A stretch of DNA of 64,000 nucleotides from Octadecabacter dasysiphoniae (GCF_021532615.1 NZ_JAKGAQ010000003.1:186001-250000); one strand, 5' to 3'. Shown: positions 25,770 through 34,636, counted from the first letter of the stretch. The notes: generated from the sequence alone by a model not told the origin. Translations and numbers: made by a program.

Positions 25770-26384
25770 TTGCACAGATTATTTCTGTTTTCCTGTATCG
25801 CGGTTCTATTGACGGGGTGTGGTCTTTTGTTTGGCCCCGTGGTCGAAATCGAAGACGTGCCCGCAATGGTTTTGCCAACGCCAGTTCAGATCAGAACGGC
25901 GGGTGGAACGATGTGCAACGGTGTGCGCCTTGATGGGCAAACTGTCGCAACGGCAGCCCATTGTCTGGCGGATGGAACGAATGTGAGCGTTATTGAGGCC
26001 GAGGCAACGCTGCGCCCATCTGCGGTACAAATACACCCGGCCTATGAGTTTTTGGACCGCTCAAGCGCGGCGGGATTGGACCTTGCCAAGATATTTGTCG
26101 AAGCGCCATTCGGAGCGGCAGGTGAGGTTGTGATCGCGCCGTTGCAAGCTGGCCCTGTCGAGATACTTGTGCGTGACAGCGCAGGTGAATTTCGAAATGT
26201 GCGATGTGAATATTTGGGCCAATCGGGCACGCTGACCGAAGTATCCTGTCTGGTTCGGCTGGGATGGTCTGGCGCGCCCGTCGTTCAAAATGGCGCGCTC
26301 GTCGGTCTTTTGAGCGCGCGGGGGCAGCGGCAAACCGCTGGCGTCGCCCAGATTGCGGATGCCACGCGGTTAGACAGCTTTTAG
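25770..26384 (+). CDS. Trypsin-like serine protease, predicted lipoprotein
   Basis: 204 residues starting at TTG 25770, chosen because AAAGGG at 25756-25761 is 8 bp upstream; TTG 25764 is the alternative. The signal peptide MHRLFLFSCIAVLLTGC ends in the lipobox LTGC. The chymotrypsin-fold triad is complete: His64 in TAAHCL, Asp104 in GLDLAKI and Ser167 in GWSGAPV. Cysteine pairs suit a disulfide-bonded extracytoplasmic protease. It lies 61 bp after the lipoprotein gene behind a hairpin. It is likely the periplasmic proteolytic output of the system. The rare start codon and hairpin suggest deliberately low expression. Confidence 0.8.
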   Translation: MHRLFLFSCIAVLLTGCGLLFGPVVEIEDVPAMVLPTPVQIRTAGGTMCNGVRLDGQTVATAAHCLADGTNVSVIEAEATLRPSAVQIHPAYEFLDRSSAAGLDLAKIFVEAPFGAAGEVVIAPLQAGPVEILVRDSAGEFRNVRCEYLGQSGTLTEVSCLVRLGWSGAPVVQNGALVGLLSARGQRQTAGVAQIADATRLDSF

Positions 26385-26411
26385 GAGTTCGGGGCGTCTG
26401 CCGCGATAGGG

Positions 26412-27065
26412 TTAGAGCAAGCTGAAATGCAGGTTCGCGGCGATGACGATCAGGATCAGCCCGCCGATCCAACCCAGTCTTTCGCGAAATTTGCGTCGGT
26501 GACGCAGGCTTTGTGTCAATGTGCCGCCCATGACAGCGATCACCCCGTCCGACGGCACGGCCGTGAGGGGGACAAGAAGCCCGAGTACCAATAGCTGCGA
26601 TTGAACCGACCCCGACGCGTATCCGGTGCCTTGCAAATCCACAAAGGGGGGGAGGAATAAGGCAAAAAACAGAACGGTTTTTGGGTTCAGCATTTCGACC
26701 AAGACACCCTGCCATACGATTGACGAATAGGATCTGGCGGCAACGGTTTCTACGGTTAGGTCGGTCATAGCATCGGCGCGGGCGTTCAGGATCATTTTGA
26801 CGCCGAGCCAGACCAGATAGGCCGATCCGCAATAGCGCAAGGCGATGACGATTGACGGCATGTCGACGAACAGTTTCGCCAGCCCCAACGCCGTGGCCAC
26901 GGCGAGGATCATCCCCCCAAGCGCGAGGCCGATGACAGACGCCAGACCCGCGCCGCGGCTTTGCCCGATACTGCGTGACAAGACATAAAGCATCGAGGGG
27001 CCGGGCGTGATGCTCAGCAGGGTTCCGGCGATGACAACGGCAATGATGTTTTCTAGGGGTGGCAT
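26412..27065 (-). CDS. LysE/RhtB-family amino-acid exporter
   Basis: 217 residues, about six membrane segments. The family signature SITPGPSMLYVLSRSIGQS starts near residue 18, followed by GLALGGMILAVATALGLA and WQGVLVEMLNPKTVLFFALF near 120. These proteins export amino acids or homoserine lactone-like compounds. It starts 3 bp after the dioxygenase gene, so the two are co-transcribed, possibly to dispose of or supply a modified amino acid. It converges on the protease gene. Substrate not predictable. Confidence 0.9.
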   Translation of the reverse strand: MPPLENIIAVVIAGTLLSITPGPSMLYVLSRSIGQSRGAGLASVIGLALGGMILAVATALGLAKLFVDMPSIVIALRYCGSAYLVWLGVKMILNARADAMTDLTVETVAARSYSSIVWQGVLVEMLNPKTVLFFALFLPPFVDLQGTGYASGSVQSQLLVLGLLVPLTAVPSDGVIAVMGGTLTQSLRHRRKFRERLGWIGGLILIVIAANLHFSLL

Positions 27066-27068
27066 TGA

Positions 27069-28139
27069 TTAAGGGACACTTTGTTTTAGGCGGGTTTCAA
27101 ACGGGTTTTGAACCGGTGCTTTGGATCGTTTCGACATGGTTTTCTTAGTCGCGCTGGTCTTGTGGCGCAGATAGGGAAAATCGCGCATCAACATTGTTTC
27201 AAGGTGCTCACCGGCCAGAAAGGGCGCATATTTCGGGGTTTCGTCGTCACGCACAAGTTGCGGGAACGGTTTGATGACGGTGTCATGGTTGGCTGCGACA
27301 AAATAGGGCAGTGAAAACCTTTCGGGGCTTAGGTTCAGCACACGGTGGGGGGTGGATCGAAAAATACCATTGCTCCAGGCTTCTAACATGTCGCCTATGT
27401 TGACGATCAGGACGGTAGGATCGACGGGCACATCGACCCATTGATTGTCTTGTTTCATCACCTGAAGGCCCTTGTTGCGCGTGTGCAGTAGGGTCAGACA
27501 TTCGTAATCCGTGTGCGCACCCATGTTCACGGATGTATGCACTTTCGTGGCGGCCTGACGCACGTAATGCAGCAGTCGAAGTTGTGAAATAGGTTTCGTC
27601 ATTTGTTGGGTCATTGCGCCAGCCGGAAGCCGCAGGTGCGCCTCAAGTGCTGTGCAAATCAACCGTCCTAGCATCGATACTTTGGCGTAATACCCCGCAA
27701 CTGCCCGCTTAAAACCGGGAAGGGCAGGCCAGACATTCGGGCCAAGCACCCTGTTCCCCGCAAGGTAGTCAGGATCATTACGTGGCAAATCGAGGCCGAG
27801 GTCAAACGCCTCGTAGCTTCTGTTTGCTTCGTCCGGGTAATCGCCTTTTTCGGTAAACGGGACGTAGCCGCGGTGATTAGAACTGTTGCCAATATAATAT
27901 CGCCGTTTGGTGGCGTCGGATTGGGCGAAAAACGTAGCGGCGGCGGCGTAGGTTTCTTCAATACTTTCTGGTGAAATCCCGTGATCGCAAATTCGAAAAA
28001 ATCCAGCGGTGCGTGCGGCATTCCCGATTTGGTCAGCTGTTTGTAAAAATTGCGGCGTGTTCGGATGCCGCAGCTTTTCGATACTAATCAGGGGAAGATG
28101 GTCCCCGTTGGTCACAGTTTGCTCGTTAAAGTCCGTCAT
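27069..28139 (-). CDS. Isopenicillin-N-synthase-like Fe(II)/2-oxoglutarate dioxygenase
   Basis: 356 residues with GGGAGG 6 bp before the ATG. The N-terminal DIOX_N region is seen in GNAARTAGFFRICDHGI near residue 40. The iron triad is MGAHTDYECLTLL (HxD near 210) and RSTPHRVLN (distal His near 264), with RFSLPYF carrying the Arg that binds 2-oxoglutarate. The C-terminal 35 residues are a basic extension (KKTMSKRSK). It oxidises an unknown small molecule in the cytoplasm. Downstream and coupled is a LysE-type exporter. Confidence 0.9.
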   Translation of the reverse strand: MTDFNEQTVTNGDHLPLISIEKLRHPNTPQFLQTADQIGNAARTAGFFRICDHGISPESIEETYAAAATFFAQSDATKRRYYIGNSSNHRGYVPFTEKGDYPDEANRSYEAFDLGLDLPRNDPDYLAGNRVLGPNVWPALPGFKRAVAGYYAKVSMLGRLICTALEAHLRLPAGAMTQQMTKPISQLRLLHYVRQAATKVHTSVNMGAHTDYECLTLLHTRNKGLQVMKQDNQWVDVPVDPTVLIVNIGDMLEAWSNGIFRSTPHRVLNLSPERFSLPYFVAANHDTVIKPFPQLVRDDETPKYAPFLAGEHLETMLMRDFPYLRHKTSATKKTMSKRSKAPVQNPFETRLKQSVP

Positions 28140-28168
28140 ACATCCCTCCCAAAAGCGTTAACCCAGAG

Positions 28169-29542
28169 TTAACGGCCGATGGTTAACAAGTCGTTTTCAT
28201 GGGAGGGGATTGCGGGGAAATATAGCTCGAGCGTCGATCCGGTTCCGGCGACGGATTGCACCGCGACTGTGCCGCCAGATTGCTGCATGAACCCCAGCGT
28301 CATCGAAAGGCCAAGGCCGGTTCCCGCACCTGCCGGCTTTGTCGTGTAGAATGGATCAAAGATCTGCTGCAATTCATGGGGCGCGATGCCATTGCCAAAA
28401 TCGAGCACGGACAGGCGGACATAGGGCCCCGACACCAGCGGCGTGACCAGGGATCGTTCGTCCCCCAACGCGTGGGTGATGTTGTCAGTTTCGACGCGGA
28501 TTTCGCCGCCCTGTGGCATCGCATCGCGTGCGTTTGCGATCAAATGCTGCAGCACAGTTTCGAGAATTTTGCGATCAACGTCGATTTTGCCGACGTCTTG
28601 GCCAAGACTAAGTTCGATGACAGGGCCGTTCGCAGCAACATTTTGTTCTACAACGTCCTTAACGATCGAATTGAGGTTCTGGCGCGTGGGCGTCAGTCTG
28701 GTCCGCTGGGAAAAGGTTAACATGGATTGGATCAGCGTGGCGCCTTTGGTCGCGGCGGTTTGTGCGTCTTGCAAGGCCTCACGCTGCGGCCCGTCTGCGA
28801 TGTCTTCTTGCAATAGATCAAGGTTGCCGGACATAACCGTAAGCAAGTTGTTGAATTCATGAGCAAAACGACCGGTCAGGCGGCCCACGGTTTCCAATTT
28901 TCTGGCGTTGAACAATTCAGCCTCTAGGGCTTTTCGATTGGTGGTCTCACGGCTCAACTGGGCATGCGCGGCGACAAGATCGTGATATCGGCGGTTTGAT
29001 CTGTCTTCTTCCGCCAACAGCTTTAGCTTGGCGCAGGTCATGGCGGCGATGGTTGTCAGCACTTCAAGTTCGTCCGCGCCAAAGGCCGCGACATCGGTGT
29101 GTTCGCTGTCGATCACACCAACAATGCGGTCTTCGCACATTACCGGAACGCAAATTTCAGACCGCGCGCGCTGGGTATCTTCGATGTAATTTTCATCCAA
29201 GCTCAGGTCGTCGACGATGATCGCTTGGCGAGTCTGGGCGACTTGTCCGGTGATGCCTTGACCGAACGGAATTTTCAGCGGGTTGATGATGCTGCGCCCG
29301 AACGGGTTTTTGCCACCCAAGGCTGCGACCTGTGTCAATGTGGTTTGCGCGTCGTCTGCCTGATAGATAACGCAATCCACAAAGTTGAGCCGCCCCACCA
29401 CATTTCGCGCGACATACCAAAATAGATCTTCGGCATTGGGAATCGAGATGAGATCAATAGCGAAAGAATTGAACGTCTTTAACGTCGTTTTGTCTTCTGA
29501 CGCTGGCGGCAAGCCAACGGATTCTAGTGCACTTTCGGGCAT
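28169..29542 (-). CDS. GAF-domain sensor histidine kinase, soluble
   Basis: 457 residues without a membrane segment. Residues about 20-180 form a GAF domain (FVDCVIYQADDAQTTLTQVA, CVPVMCEDRIVGVIDSEH). A linker follows, then the dimerisation histidine near 228 (GRFAHEFNNLLTVMSGNL), and HATPase motifs (LQHLIANARDAM, LSVLDFGNGI, GAGTGLGLSMTLGFMQQSGG). HEFNNLL marks the NtrB-like HisKA group. No response regulator is adjacent; the partner is unknown. It may share a transcript with the dioxygenase 30 bp downstream. Confidence 0.88.
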   Translation of the reverse strand: MPESALESVGLPPASEDKTTLKTFNSFAIDLISIPNAEDLFWYVARNVVGRLNFVDCVIYQADDAQTTLTQVAALGGKNPFGRSIINPLKIPFGQGITGQVAQTRQAIIVDDLSLDENYIEDTQRARSEICVPVMCEDRIVGVIDSEHTDVAAFGADELEVLTTIAAMTCAKLKLLAEEDRSNRRYHDLVAAHAQLSRETTNRKALEAELFNARKLETVGRLTGRFAHEFNNLLTVMSGNLDLLQEDIADGPQREALQDAQTAATKGATLIQSMLTFSQRTRLTPTRQNLNSIVKDVVEQNVAANGPVIELSLGQDVGKIDVDRKILETVLQHLIANARDAMPQGGEIRVETDNITHALGDERSLVTPLVSGPYVRLSVLDFGNGIAPHELQQIFDPFYTTKPAGAGTGLGLSMTLGFMQQSGGTVAVQSVAGTGSTLELYFPAIPSHENDLLTIGR

Positions 29543-29748
29543 AAATCGCGCCTCTCAATCACGTTTTGCGGGATCCTAACAGAATTACACGCTTAGGTGT
29601 AGTGTCAAAAATAAATACACCTTTGAGTTAAATTGTAACGATCACAGTGTCATAGGTGCTGATTTTTTGAGGTATTGGCACGATTAAGCGCTGTTTTTTG
29701 CAGCTTTAACGCATCCTTTGCTGATACGCGGGCCGGGCACCGGGAAAA
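29543..29748. other. AT-rich intergenic stretch with inverted repeat
   Basis: No gene seen. The stretch is AT-rich compared with its neighbours. AGGTGTA at 29595-29601 and TACACCT at 29616-29622 form a 7-bp inverted repeat, possibly an operator or leader element for the histidine kinase gene. Confidence 0.35.
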
Positions 29749-30213
29749 TCAAATATCTGACTTTAACGCCTTCTTACTGATTGAATTGCGCGCGAATTCC
29801 AGCGTTTCAACAGCCACCTTCGAAGATGTTGCGTCTAGGGCGCCGGCCTGTAGTTTGACGGGCCACGCTGCGTTCAACGTCCAAGCCACCACGGGGGCCT
29901 GATCCTGATCGAGCAATGTGATGATGACCGATTTGGGCTGTATCGGCGTGGAAAAATTATCCTCAATCGATGTTTTCACCCAAGCGAGCAATGCGAAGTT
30001 AGCTGTTAGGACACCTCTTTTCAGGGTGACGTTGGTCTGTCGCACGCCAGTTGGGAGGCGATGCAGGGAACTGTAGGCGTCCCCTTCGGAAATCGCTGTT
30101 ACTTCGCGGCTTGTTTCAATCCCTGCGAGGTCTTTAAACACGGCGTCGTGGTCTTGGGGTTGATCGCCAAATGCAACGCTGAACGTGAAAGATGCGGGAG
30201 GAATGTTATTCAT
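29749..30213 (-). CDS. Phage-tail-tube-like protein of a contractile injection system (gp19 family)
   Basis: 154 residues. The layout matches the T4 gp19/Afp tube family: FTFSVAFGDQ near the start, LAGIETSREVTAISEG, the VTLKRGVLTANFALLAWVKT segment, and AAWPVKLQAGALDATSSKVAVETLEFA near the end. Tube proteins stack as hexamers inside the sheath. It is intact, unlike its paralogue 10 bp upstream. Only sheath and tube genes are nearby, with no baseplate, spike, ATPase or cap gene in the window. Confidence 0.82.
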   Translation of the reverse strand: MNNIPPASFTFSVAFGDQPQDHDAVFKDLAGIETSREVTAISEGDAYSSLHRLPTGVRQTNVTLKRGVLTANFALLAWVKTSIEDNFSTPIQPKSVIITLLDQDQAPVVAWTLNAAWPVKLQAGALDATSSKVAVETLEFARNSISKKALKSDI

Positions 30214-30222
30214 TCAAATCAC

Positions 30223-30677
30223 CTAAGGTGCCTGAAATTCAAGGCCTTCGCAGGCGATTTCAAGGGTTTCAATCAGAACTTTGCTGCCACCTGATTTCAA
30301 GTCTGGGCCCGTGATTTTGCCGGCCAGGCATTCAATAACTTCCACGCCACCGTTGATTTGCCGCTTTCGTCAAGCGGCCGTAACGTGATGGTCTCGCGTT
30401 TGGCCTTGTTCACCACGATCTTAGTATACCAAGCATGAAAACTGTCATTCCGTGGCATAATCCCGTTTTTCAAAGTTATGGTACTGGTTGTCATCTGCCC
30501 GGGCACTTTTCCCGTATTGGAATGTTCCGCATTGTCGGCACGGCGGGCGGTCGTCTCGATTCCTGGGTCAAGGATCGAGGCCCCTTGAAATGGAATGTCT
30601 GTTTCAAAACTATCCATTGCGAGGGTGAAACGGGAATTCGGATGTGGCCACACGGCATTTTCGTGTTCGATGGTCGT
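30223..30677 (-). pseudogene. Tail-tube-like gene (gp19 family) broken by a frameshift and with no good start codon
   Basis: The open frame runs to NAWPAK and then goes out of frame to a stop. Adding one base to the T-run at 30315-30318 (A-run on the coding strand) restores ITGPDLKSGGSKVLIETLEI and a normal end at 30223, matching the family and the neighbouring tube gene. Upstream, a good GGAGG at 30680-30684 precedes ACG at 30675-30677 where ATG would be expected; the nearest usable codon is GTG at 30653, without a ribosome-binding site. Either the gene is decaying or the run length is a sequencing error. Confidence 0.72.
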
Positions 30678-30697
30678 GTCCTCCGGACGTCAGAGTC

Positions 30698-32167
30698 TTA
30701 TGGTTTTTGCATCTCTTGTGTAAACGTAAGCGTGATGAATTCCGCTGGGTGGGTGTTCGCCAAAAGAACGGTAATTTTTAAGTATCCATTTTGGATGTCG
30801 TCCGACGTCATCGTTGAGCCGAGCCCGACCTCGACCGAAAATGCCTCTTTCGCAGTGCCACCGGAAAACGCCCCCAGTTTCCACAAACTGGTCAGAAAAT
30901 TCTCGATAATCGCTTTGAGAGTCGTCCAGGTTTGGGCGTCATTGGCCGCAAATACGAAGGGTTCGCAGGCGGTTCTTACCCATCGTTTCACGAGGATGAC
31001 CATGCGGCGTACTGAAATGTAGCGCCAGTTCTGACTGTTGCCATCCAATGTGCGCGCGCCCCAAACCAACACGCCGCGGTCCATGAAGCTCCGGATTGCG
31101 TTGACGGCTTTGCCGTTCAATGGCGTATTTAGTGTCTGTTGCTCGCCTGAGGTCATATCGACTGTGGGCGATAAAACGAAATTTATCGACGTGTCCACAG
31201 GGGCGTTCCACGGGCCAACGGTTGTGTCCGTGAAATTTATGATCCCGGCCATTGCGGTACTGGGCGGCATCACATTGACCGCCGCGAGCACCTTTTTCAT
31301 CGTGTCTTTGTAGGTTGTACTGGCCTGGATTAGGGCGGTATGGGCGGATTTCGCGCGCGGCAGGGATCGCACATTGGTGATGTAGTTTGCCAGCTCTTCC
31401 AGCATGGCATTGTGAGGCGTCTGATCTTTCGCCTCGGCGAGAACATCCTTTTGCAGGGACTTTTTGAAATCGTCACTCAATTGAAGGAACGTGATGTCGT
31501 CCAGTTCAGCGAGGCTCGTGTTGACCCAAGGATAGTAGGCGGTGCCATAGTCCAATCCGATTTCCCCCACGGTTTCGTGGAAATCACGAACGGGATCGAT
31601 GGCGTCGGGCAGGCCGAATTTCTGGGTCCCGTTGACCAAATCGAGGATCGCAATCCGGTCTTGTTGATTTGCGCAATGGGCCAGCACCGCCTTTGCCACA
31701 TCGCCCCATTCGGCCAATGTCATCAACGCGGTGTCGGGTGTAACGACCATCGTTGGTTCAGGTGTTTTAACCAAGGAATGCAGTGCGTCGATCAACGCCG
31801 TTTTATCTGGAAGCAGTGGATTGAGGTCTTTGTCGACGTAAGACCCCACCGATATGATGTAACAGGTGTCGCCGCCATTCCCGTAGAAAAGACGCATGCC
31901 ACGGTGCATCAAAAACGGGCTTGTGCACGTGATCTGGTCTGGTGTTGCGCCTTGTGTGACTGTCATGGGCGCGTCGCCGCCAAAACACTGTTCATATTCG
32001 GCGAAGCTGGAAATTTTCTTCGGGATATTGGTCAGGTCCGTCGTGCCGGATTTCGCGAACTGGGTGTAGCCGATAAACACCGGAACTGAAGTCGGAGCTG
32101 GGACGAACGTATCCGGAAAAGCGTTTTTTTCTTGGATGTAGACGCCGGGCTTTTTGTATTGGACCAT
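30698..32167 (-). CDS. Contractile injection system sheath protein
   Basis: 489 residues, intact. Sheath-family signs are KKPGVYIQEKNAFPDTFVPAP at the start, then VPVFIGYTQFAKSG, the central DRGVLVWGARTLDGNSQNWR and RMVILVKRWVRTACEPFVF, and an ending of YLKITVLLANTHPAEFI. The protein surrounds the tube and contracts to drive it through a membrane. It sits directly upstream of two tube genes. The size and motifs resemble eCIS (Afp/PVC/MAC type) rather than a long-tailed phage sheath. Base composition here looks poorer in GC than in flanking genes. Confidence 0.88.
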   Translation of the reverse strand: MVQYKKPGVYIQEKNAFPDTFVPAPTSVPVFIGYTQFAKSGTTDLTNIPKKISSFAEYEQCFGGDAPMTVTQGATPDQITCTSPFLMHRGMRLFYGNGGDTCYIISVGSYVDKDLNPLLPDKTALIDALHSLVKTPEPTMVVTPDTALMTLAEWGDVAKAVLAHCANQQDRIAILDLVNGTQKFGLPDAIDPVRDFHETVGEIGLDYGTAYYPWVNTSLAELDDITFLQLSDDFKKSLQKDVLAEAKDQTPHNAMLEELANYITNVRSLPRAKSAHTALIQASTTYKDTMKKVLAAVNVMPPSTAMAGIINFTDTTVGPWNAPVDTSINFVLSPTVDMTSGEQQTLNTPLNGKAVNAIRSFMDRGVLVWGARTLDGNSQNWRYISVRRMVILVKRWVRTACEPFVFAANDAQTWTTLKAIIENFLTSLWKLGAFSGGTAKEAFSVEVGLGSTMTSDDIQNGYLKITVLLANTHPAEFITLTFTQEMQKP

Positions 32168-32193
32168 GGATCGCTTTCAAAATACGCTAAAGG

Positions 32194-32213
32194 GACGCCG
32201 AATTCTTGGCGTC
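32194..32213. promoter_or_regulatory. Short inverted repeat upstream of sheath gene
   Basis: GACGCC-N8-GGCGTC lies about 30 bp upstream of the sheath start, followed on the plus strand by TTTT. It may be a leader hairpin or an operator. The rest of 32168-32391 contains no recognisable gene. Confidence 0.3.
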
Positions 32214-32391
32214 TTTTCAGGAATAGATTGACCCTAGGGCAACAGTGTTTCGGATGCAAAGCGCAACGTGATTGGCCTGTTTCGGCCGCATTGGTACGGT
32301 GTCGCGCCTGACCATAGCTGCGCACAAGCCGATCGGCCGGGCGCGACAATGCGGTTGGCGCGTACCGGCGTTGAAGAATTGAACCGCACCC

Positions 32392-34098
32392 TTATGAGGC
32401 GCGTAATTTACCTTTGAGCGGGGCAGAAAGTATTTCAGTCATCCCCGATGCCGACATCGGGCGGTAGCAGTAATACCCTTGCAAATCGTCGAGGTCGGAC
32501 AGATCAAGCCCGGTCAATTGCCCATAATCTTCGACCCCTTCAGCGACCACACTTAGGCTTAGGCTGCGGGCCATTGAGATGATTGCGTTGCTGATGTTTT
32601 GTGCACCAACGTCATGGGGAAGCTGATCCAGAAAGCTTTTGTCGATTTTCAGTTTGGAAATCGGCAGTTTGTGCAGTCGGCTGAGCGAAGAATATCCGAC
32701 GCCGAAATCATCAATTGCCCACTGGCAGCCCAAGTTCGCAACGGATTGCATTTGTGTCATGCAGGCTTCTAGTTGGAGACCGAAGGCGCCTTCCGTCAGT
32801 TCAAATTCAATCAGTGCCGGGTCAATTCCGAACTCGCTTAGAGTAGCGCCCACCATCGTCGCAAAATTGGGATCTTCGAGCTGCAAGGTCGAAACATTGA
32901 TCGCAATCGGATGGAGGATTTGCCCACCCGCGCGCCAGTCCTTCAATTGTTTGCAACAGGCCTTTAGCACCCACCGGCCGATTTCATTGATCAGTCCGAA
33001 TTCTTCGGCGATTGGAATGAAATGGGCAGGGCCGACGTCAAAATTGACACTGTTCCATCGCAGCAGGGCTTCCAGACCTGTAATGTCGCCCGTCTTACAA
33101 TTGACCTTGGGTTGATAGACGACTTCGAACTCGTCACGCTCAATCGCGCTTTCGAGGCTGTGAACAACGAGATCAAGATCAAGATCAAGCGAGCCGCTTT
33201 GGGCATTGCCATTAAACGCCCCCAAACGCCGCAGCCGTTTGTCCGAATATAACCTGTGGTCCGCCTGACTGAGAATGTCAGTTGCTTGTGTGATGTCGGA
33301 ATCCGGGGGGACAATGCTGACGCCGATGCTGCAAAACACATCAAGGACGAGGTCCGCGATCTGAAATTGCGTTTTCATGACCGACCGCAGCCATTTGCGC
33401 AGGCTGGCGGGGGTTTGGTTTTTGTCGGTTAACTGCAGCAGAACGCCAAATTCATCACCACCAAGACGAGCAACCATGTCGGATGGGCCGAAATGAGAGG
33501 CCAGCATGCGCGAAAAGTCCCGCAAAAGAACATCGCCAATCGGGTGGCCGAATGTGTCGTTCACCACTTTGAATTTGTCCAAGTCAATCAAGACTAAGGC
33601 GACCGGTGGGCTCATTTCGTGGCGATTGGCGAGGTAGATTTTGCAACGCTGATCGAAGGCTGCTCGGTTGGCCAAACCTGTCAGGGCATCGCTATAGGCC
33701 ATTTCGGTAAGGCGTTGTTCCTGTTCGTTGCGTGCAAGGCAAAAACGGGTCGAACGCCGAATGGAGCTGACGGACAGATTGTCTTTGTGCAGGAAATCCG
33801 CTGCGCCTGCGGCCAGGGCGACTTCATCCAATTCGTTGCTTTCATCACCTGTCAGAAGGATGAAGGGCACTTTGGCGCCGAGGTCGCACAAGCCACGGAT
33901 AACATCGATTCCGGAAACGGAGCCCAAACGGTAATCGACAAAGCAGACGTCATAGGAATTTACGGTTTTATGGATATCCGCAATGATCGGCACGTCGACC
34001 CAATCAAATGACAAATCGGCATCCGGGAATGCGCGTTTTAGATTTCGTTTGACCATGCGGCAGTCAAACTCGTCATCTTCCACAATCAGTATTTTCAT
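32392..34098 (-). CDS. Response regulator with GGDEF and EAL domains (cyclic-di-GMP turnover)
   Basis: 568 residues. Receiver domain 1-125: IVEDDEFDC acidic pocket, phospho-acceptor Asp in CFVDYRLGSVSG near 55, Lys in FLHKDNLS. GGDEF domain about 140-300: active RLGGDEF near 215. EAL domain about 315-560: LEALLRW, AIDDFGVGYSS, KIDKSF and EGVE all present, so both synthesis and breakdown of c-di-GMP are possible on sequence grounds. It lies downstream of a single-domain response regulator and a histidine kinase, and phosphorylation of Asp55 would tune it. Confidence 0.9.
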   Translation of the reverse strand: MKILIVEDDEFDCRMVKRNLKRAFPDADLSFDWVDVPIIADIHKTVNSYDVCFVDYRLGSVSGIDVIRGLCDLGAKVPFILLTGDESNELDEVALAAGAADFLHKDNLSVSSIRRSTRFCLARNEQEQRLTEMAYSDALTGLANRAAFDQRCKIYLANRHEMSPPVALVLIDLDKFKVVNDTFGHPIGDVLLRDFSRMLASHFGPSDMVARLGGDEFGVLLQLTDKNQTPASLRKWLRSVMKTQFQIADLVLDVFCSIGVSIVPPDSDITQATDILSQADHRLYSDKRLRRLGAFNGNAQSGSLDLDLDLVVHSLESAIERDEFEVVYQPKVNCKTGDITGLEALLRWNSVNFDVGPAHFIPIAEEFGLINEIGRWVLKACCKQLKDWRAGGQILHPIAINVSTLQLEDPNFATMVGATLSEFGIDPALIEFELTEGAFGLQLEACMTQMQSVANLGCQWAIDDFGVGYSSLSRLHKLPISKLKIDKSFLDQLPHDVGAQNISNAIISMARSLSLSVVAEGVEDYGQLTGLDLSDLDDLQGYYCYRPMSASGMTEILSAPLKGKLRAS

Positions 34099-34195
34099 GA
34101 ACAGGCCTCCAGTGGGGCAGCCTTGTCATGAACTCGTTAAGACAACCGTAAAGAAGGAATTTTCAAGAATTTATTTACGATGGGCCTTGCTGAAA

Positions 34196-34636
34196 TCAGG
34201 ACGCGTTTGTTTTTGGTAGCAAAACGATTTCAGAATAGGTGCCCAATAGTTCCAGTGCATCGCGGAACGTATTTGGTTTTCCATCCTTAAGAATATAGCC
34301 GGCCACGTTGGCGCGATACGCTTCTTCGACGTCTTGGGCGGAATCTGACGTGCTCATGATAAAGACAATTGTGTCGGACAATGCGGGGTCATTGCGGATT
34401 TCTTTCATAAAGGCGTGGCCGGACATCCGCGGCATATTGAGGTCGAGGATCACAATAAAGGGGTGCTTGATCTCGGGTACGTCGCCCGTTTGGCGCAGGA
34501 TGTCCAACGCCTCAAGCCCGTCGCCCGCAACCACGACCGGATTGAGAAGCCGCAGTTTTTTGATCGTGCGTTTCATGGACATGATGCTGACGATATCATC
34601 GTCAACGAGCAGAAAACTAACGGTTGAGTGGTTCAT
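34196..34636 (-). CDS. Single-domain response regulator
   Basis: 146 residues consisting only of a receiver domain: LLVDDD acidic pair at 10-14, phospho-Asp near 64 in VILDLNMPRMSG, Thr/Ser in IMSTSDS and Lys in ILKDGKP. This is the Rcp1-like type common next to phytochrome-like kinases. It overlaps the stop of the upstream histidine kinase by 4 bp and should be its direct target, passing the phosphoryl group on or working by protein contact. The GGDEF-EAL protein follows about 100 bp downstream. Confidence 0.88.
   Translation of the reverse strand: MNHSTVSFLLVDDDIVSIMSMKRTIKKLRLLNPVVVAGDGLEALDILRQTGDVPEIKHPFIVILDLNMPRMSGHAFMKEIRNDPALSDTIVFIMSTSDSAQDVEEAYRANVAGYILKDGKPNTFRDALELLGTYSEIVLLPKTNAS

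Noticed and set aside
29749..32167. Complete prophage or full eCIS
   Set aside because: Only sheath and tube genes are present; no integrase, capsid, terminase, baseplate or spike genes occur in the window.
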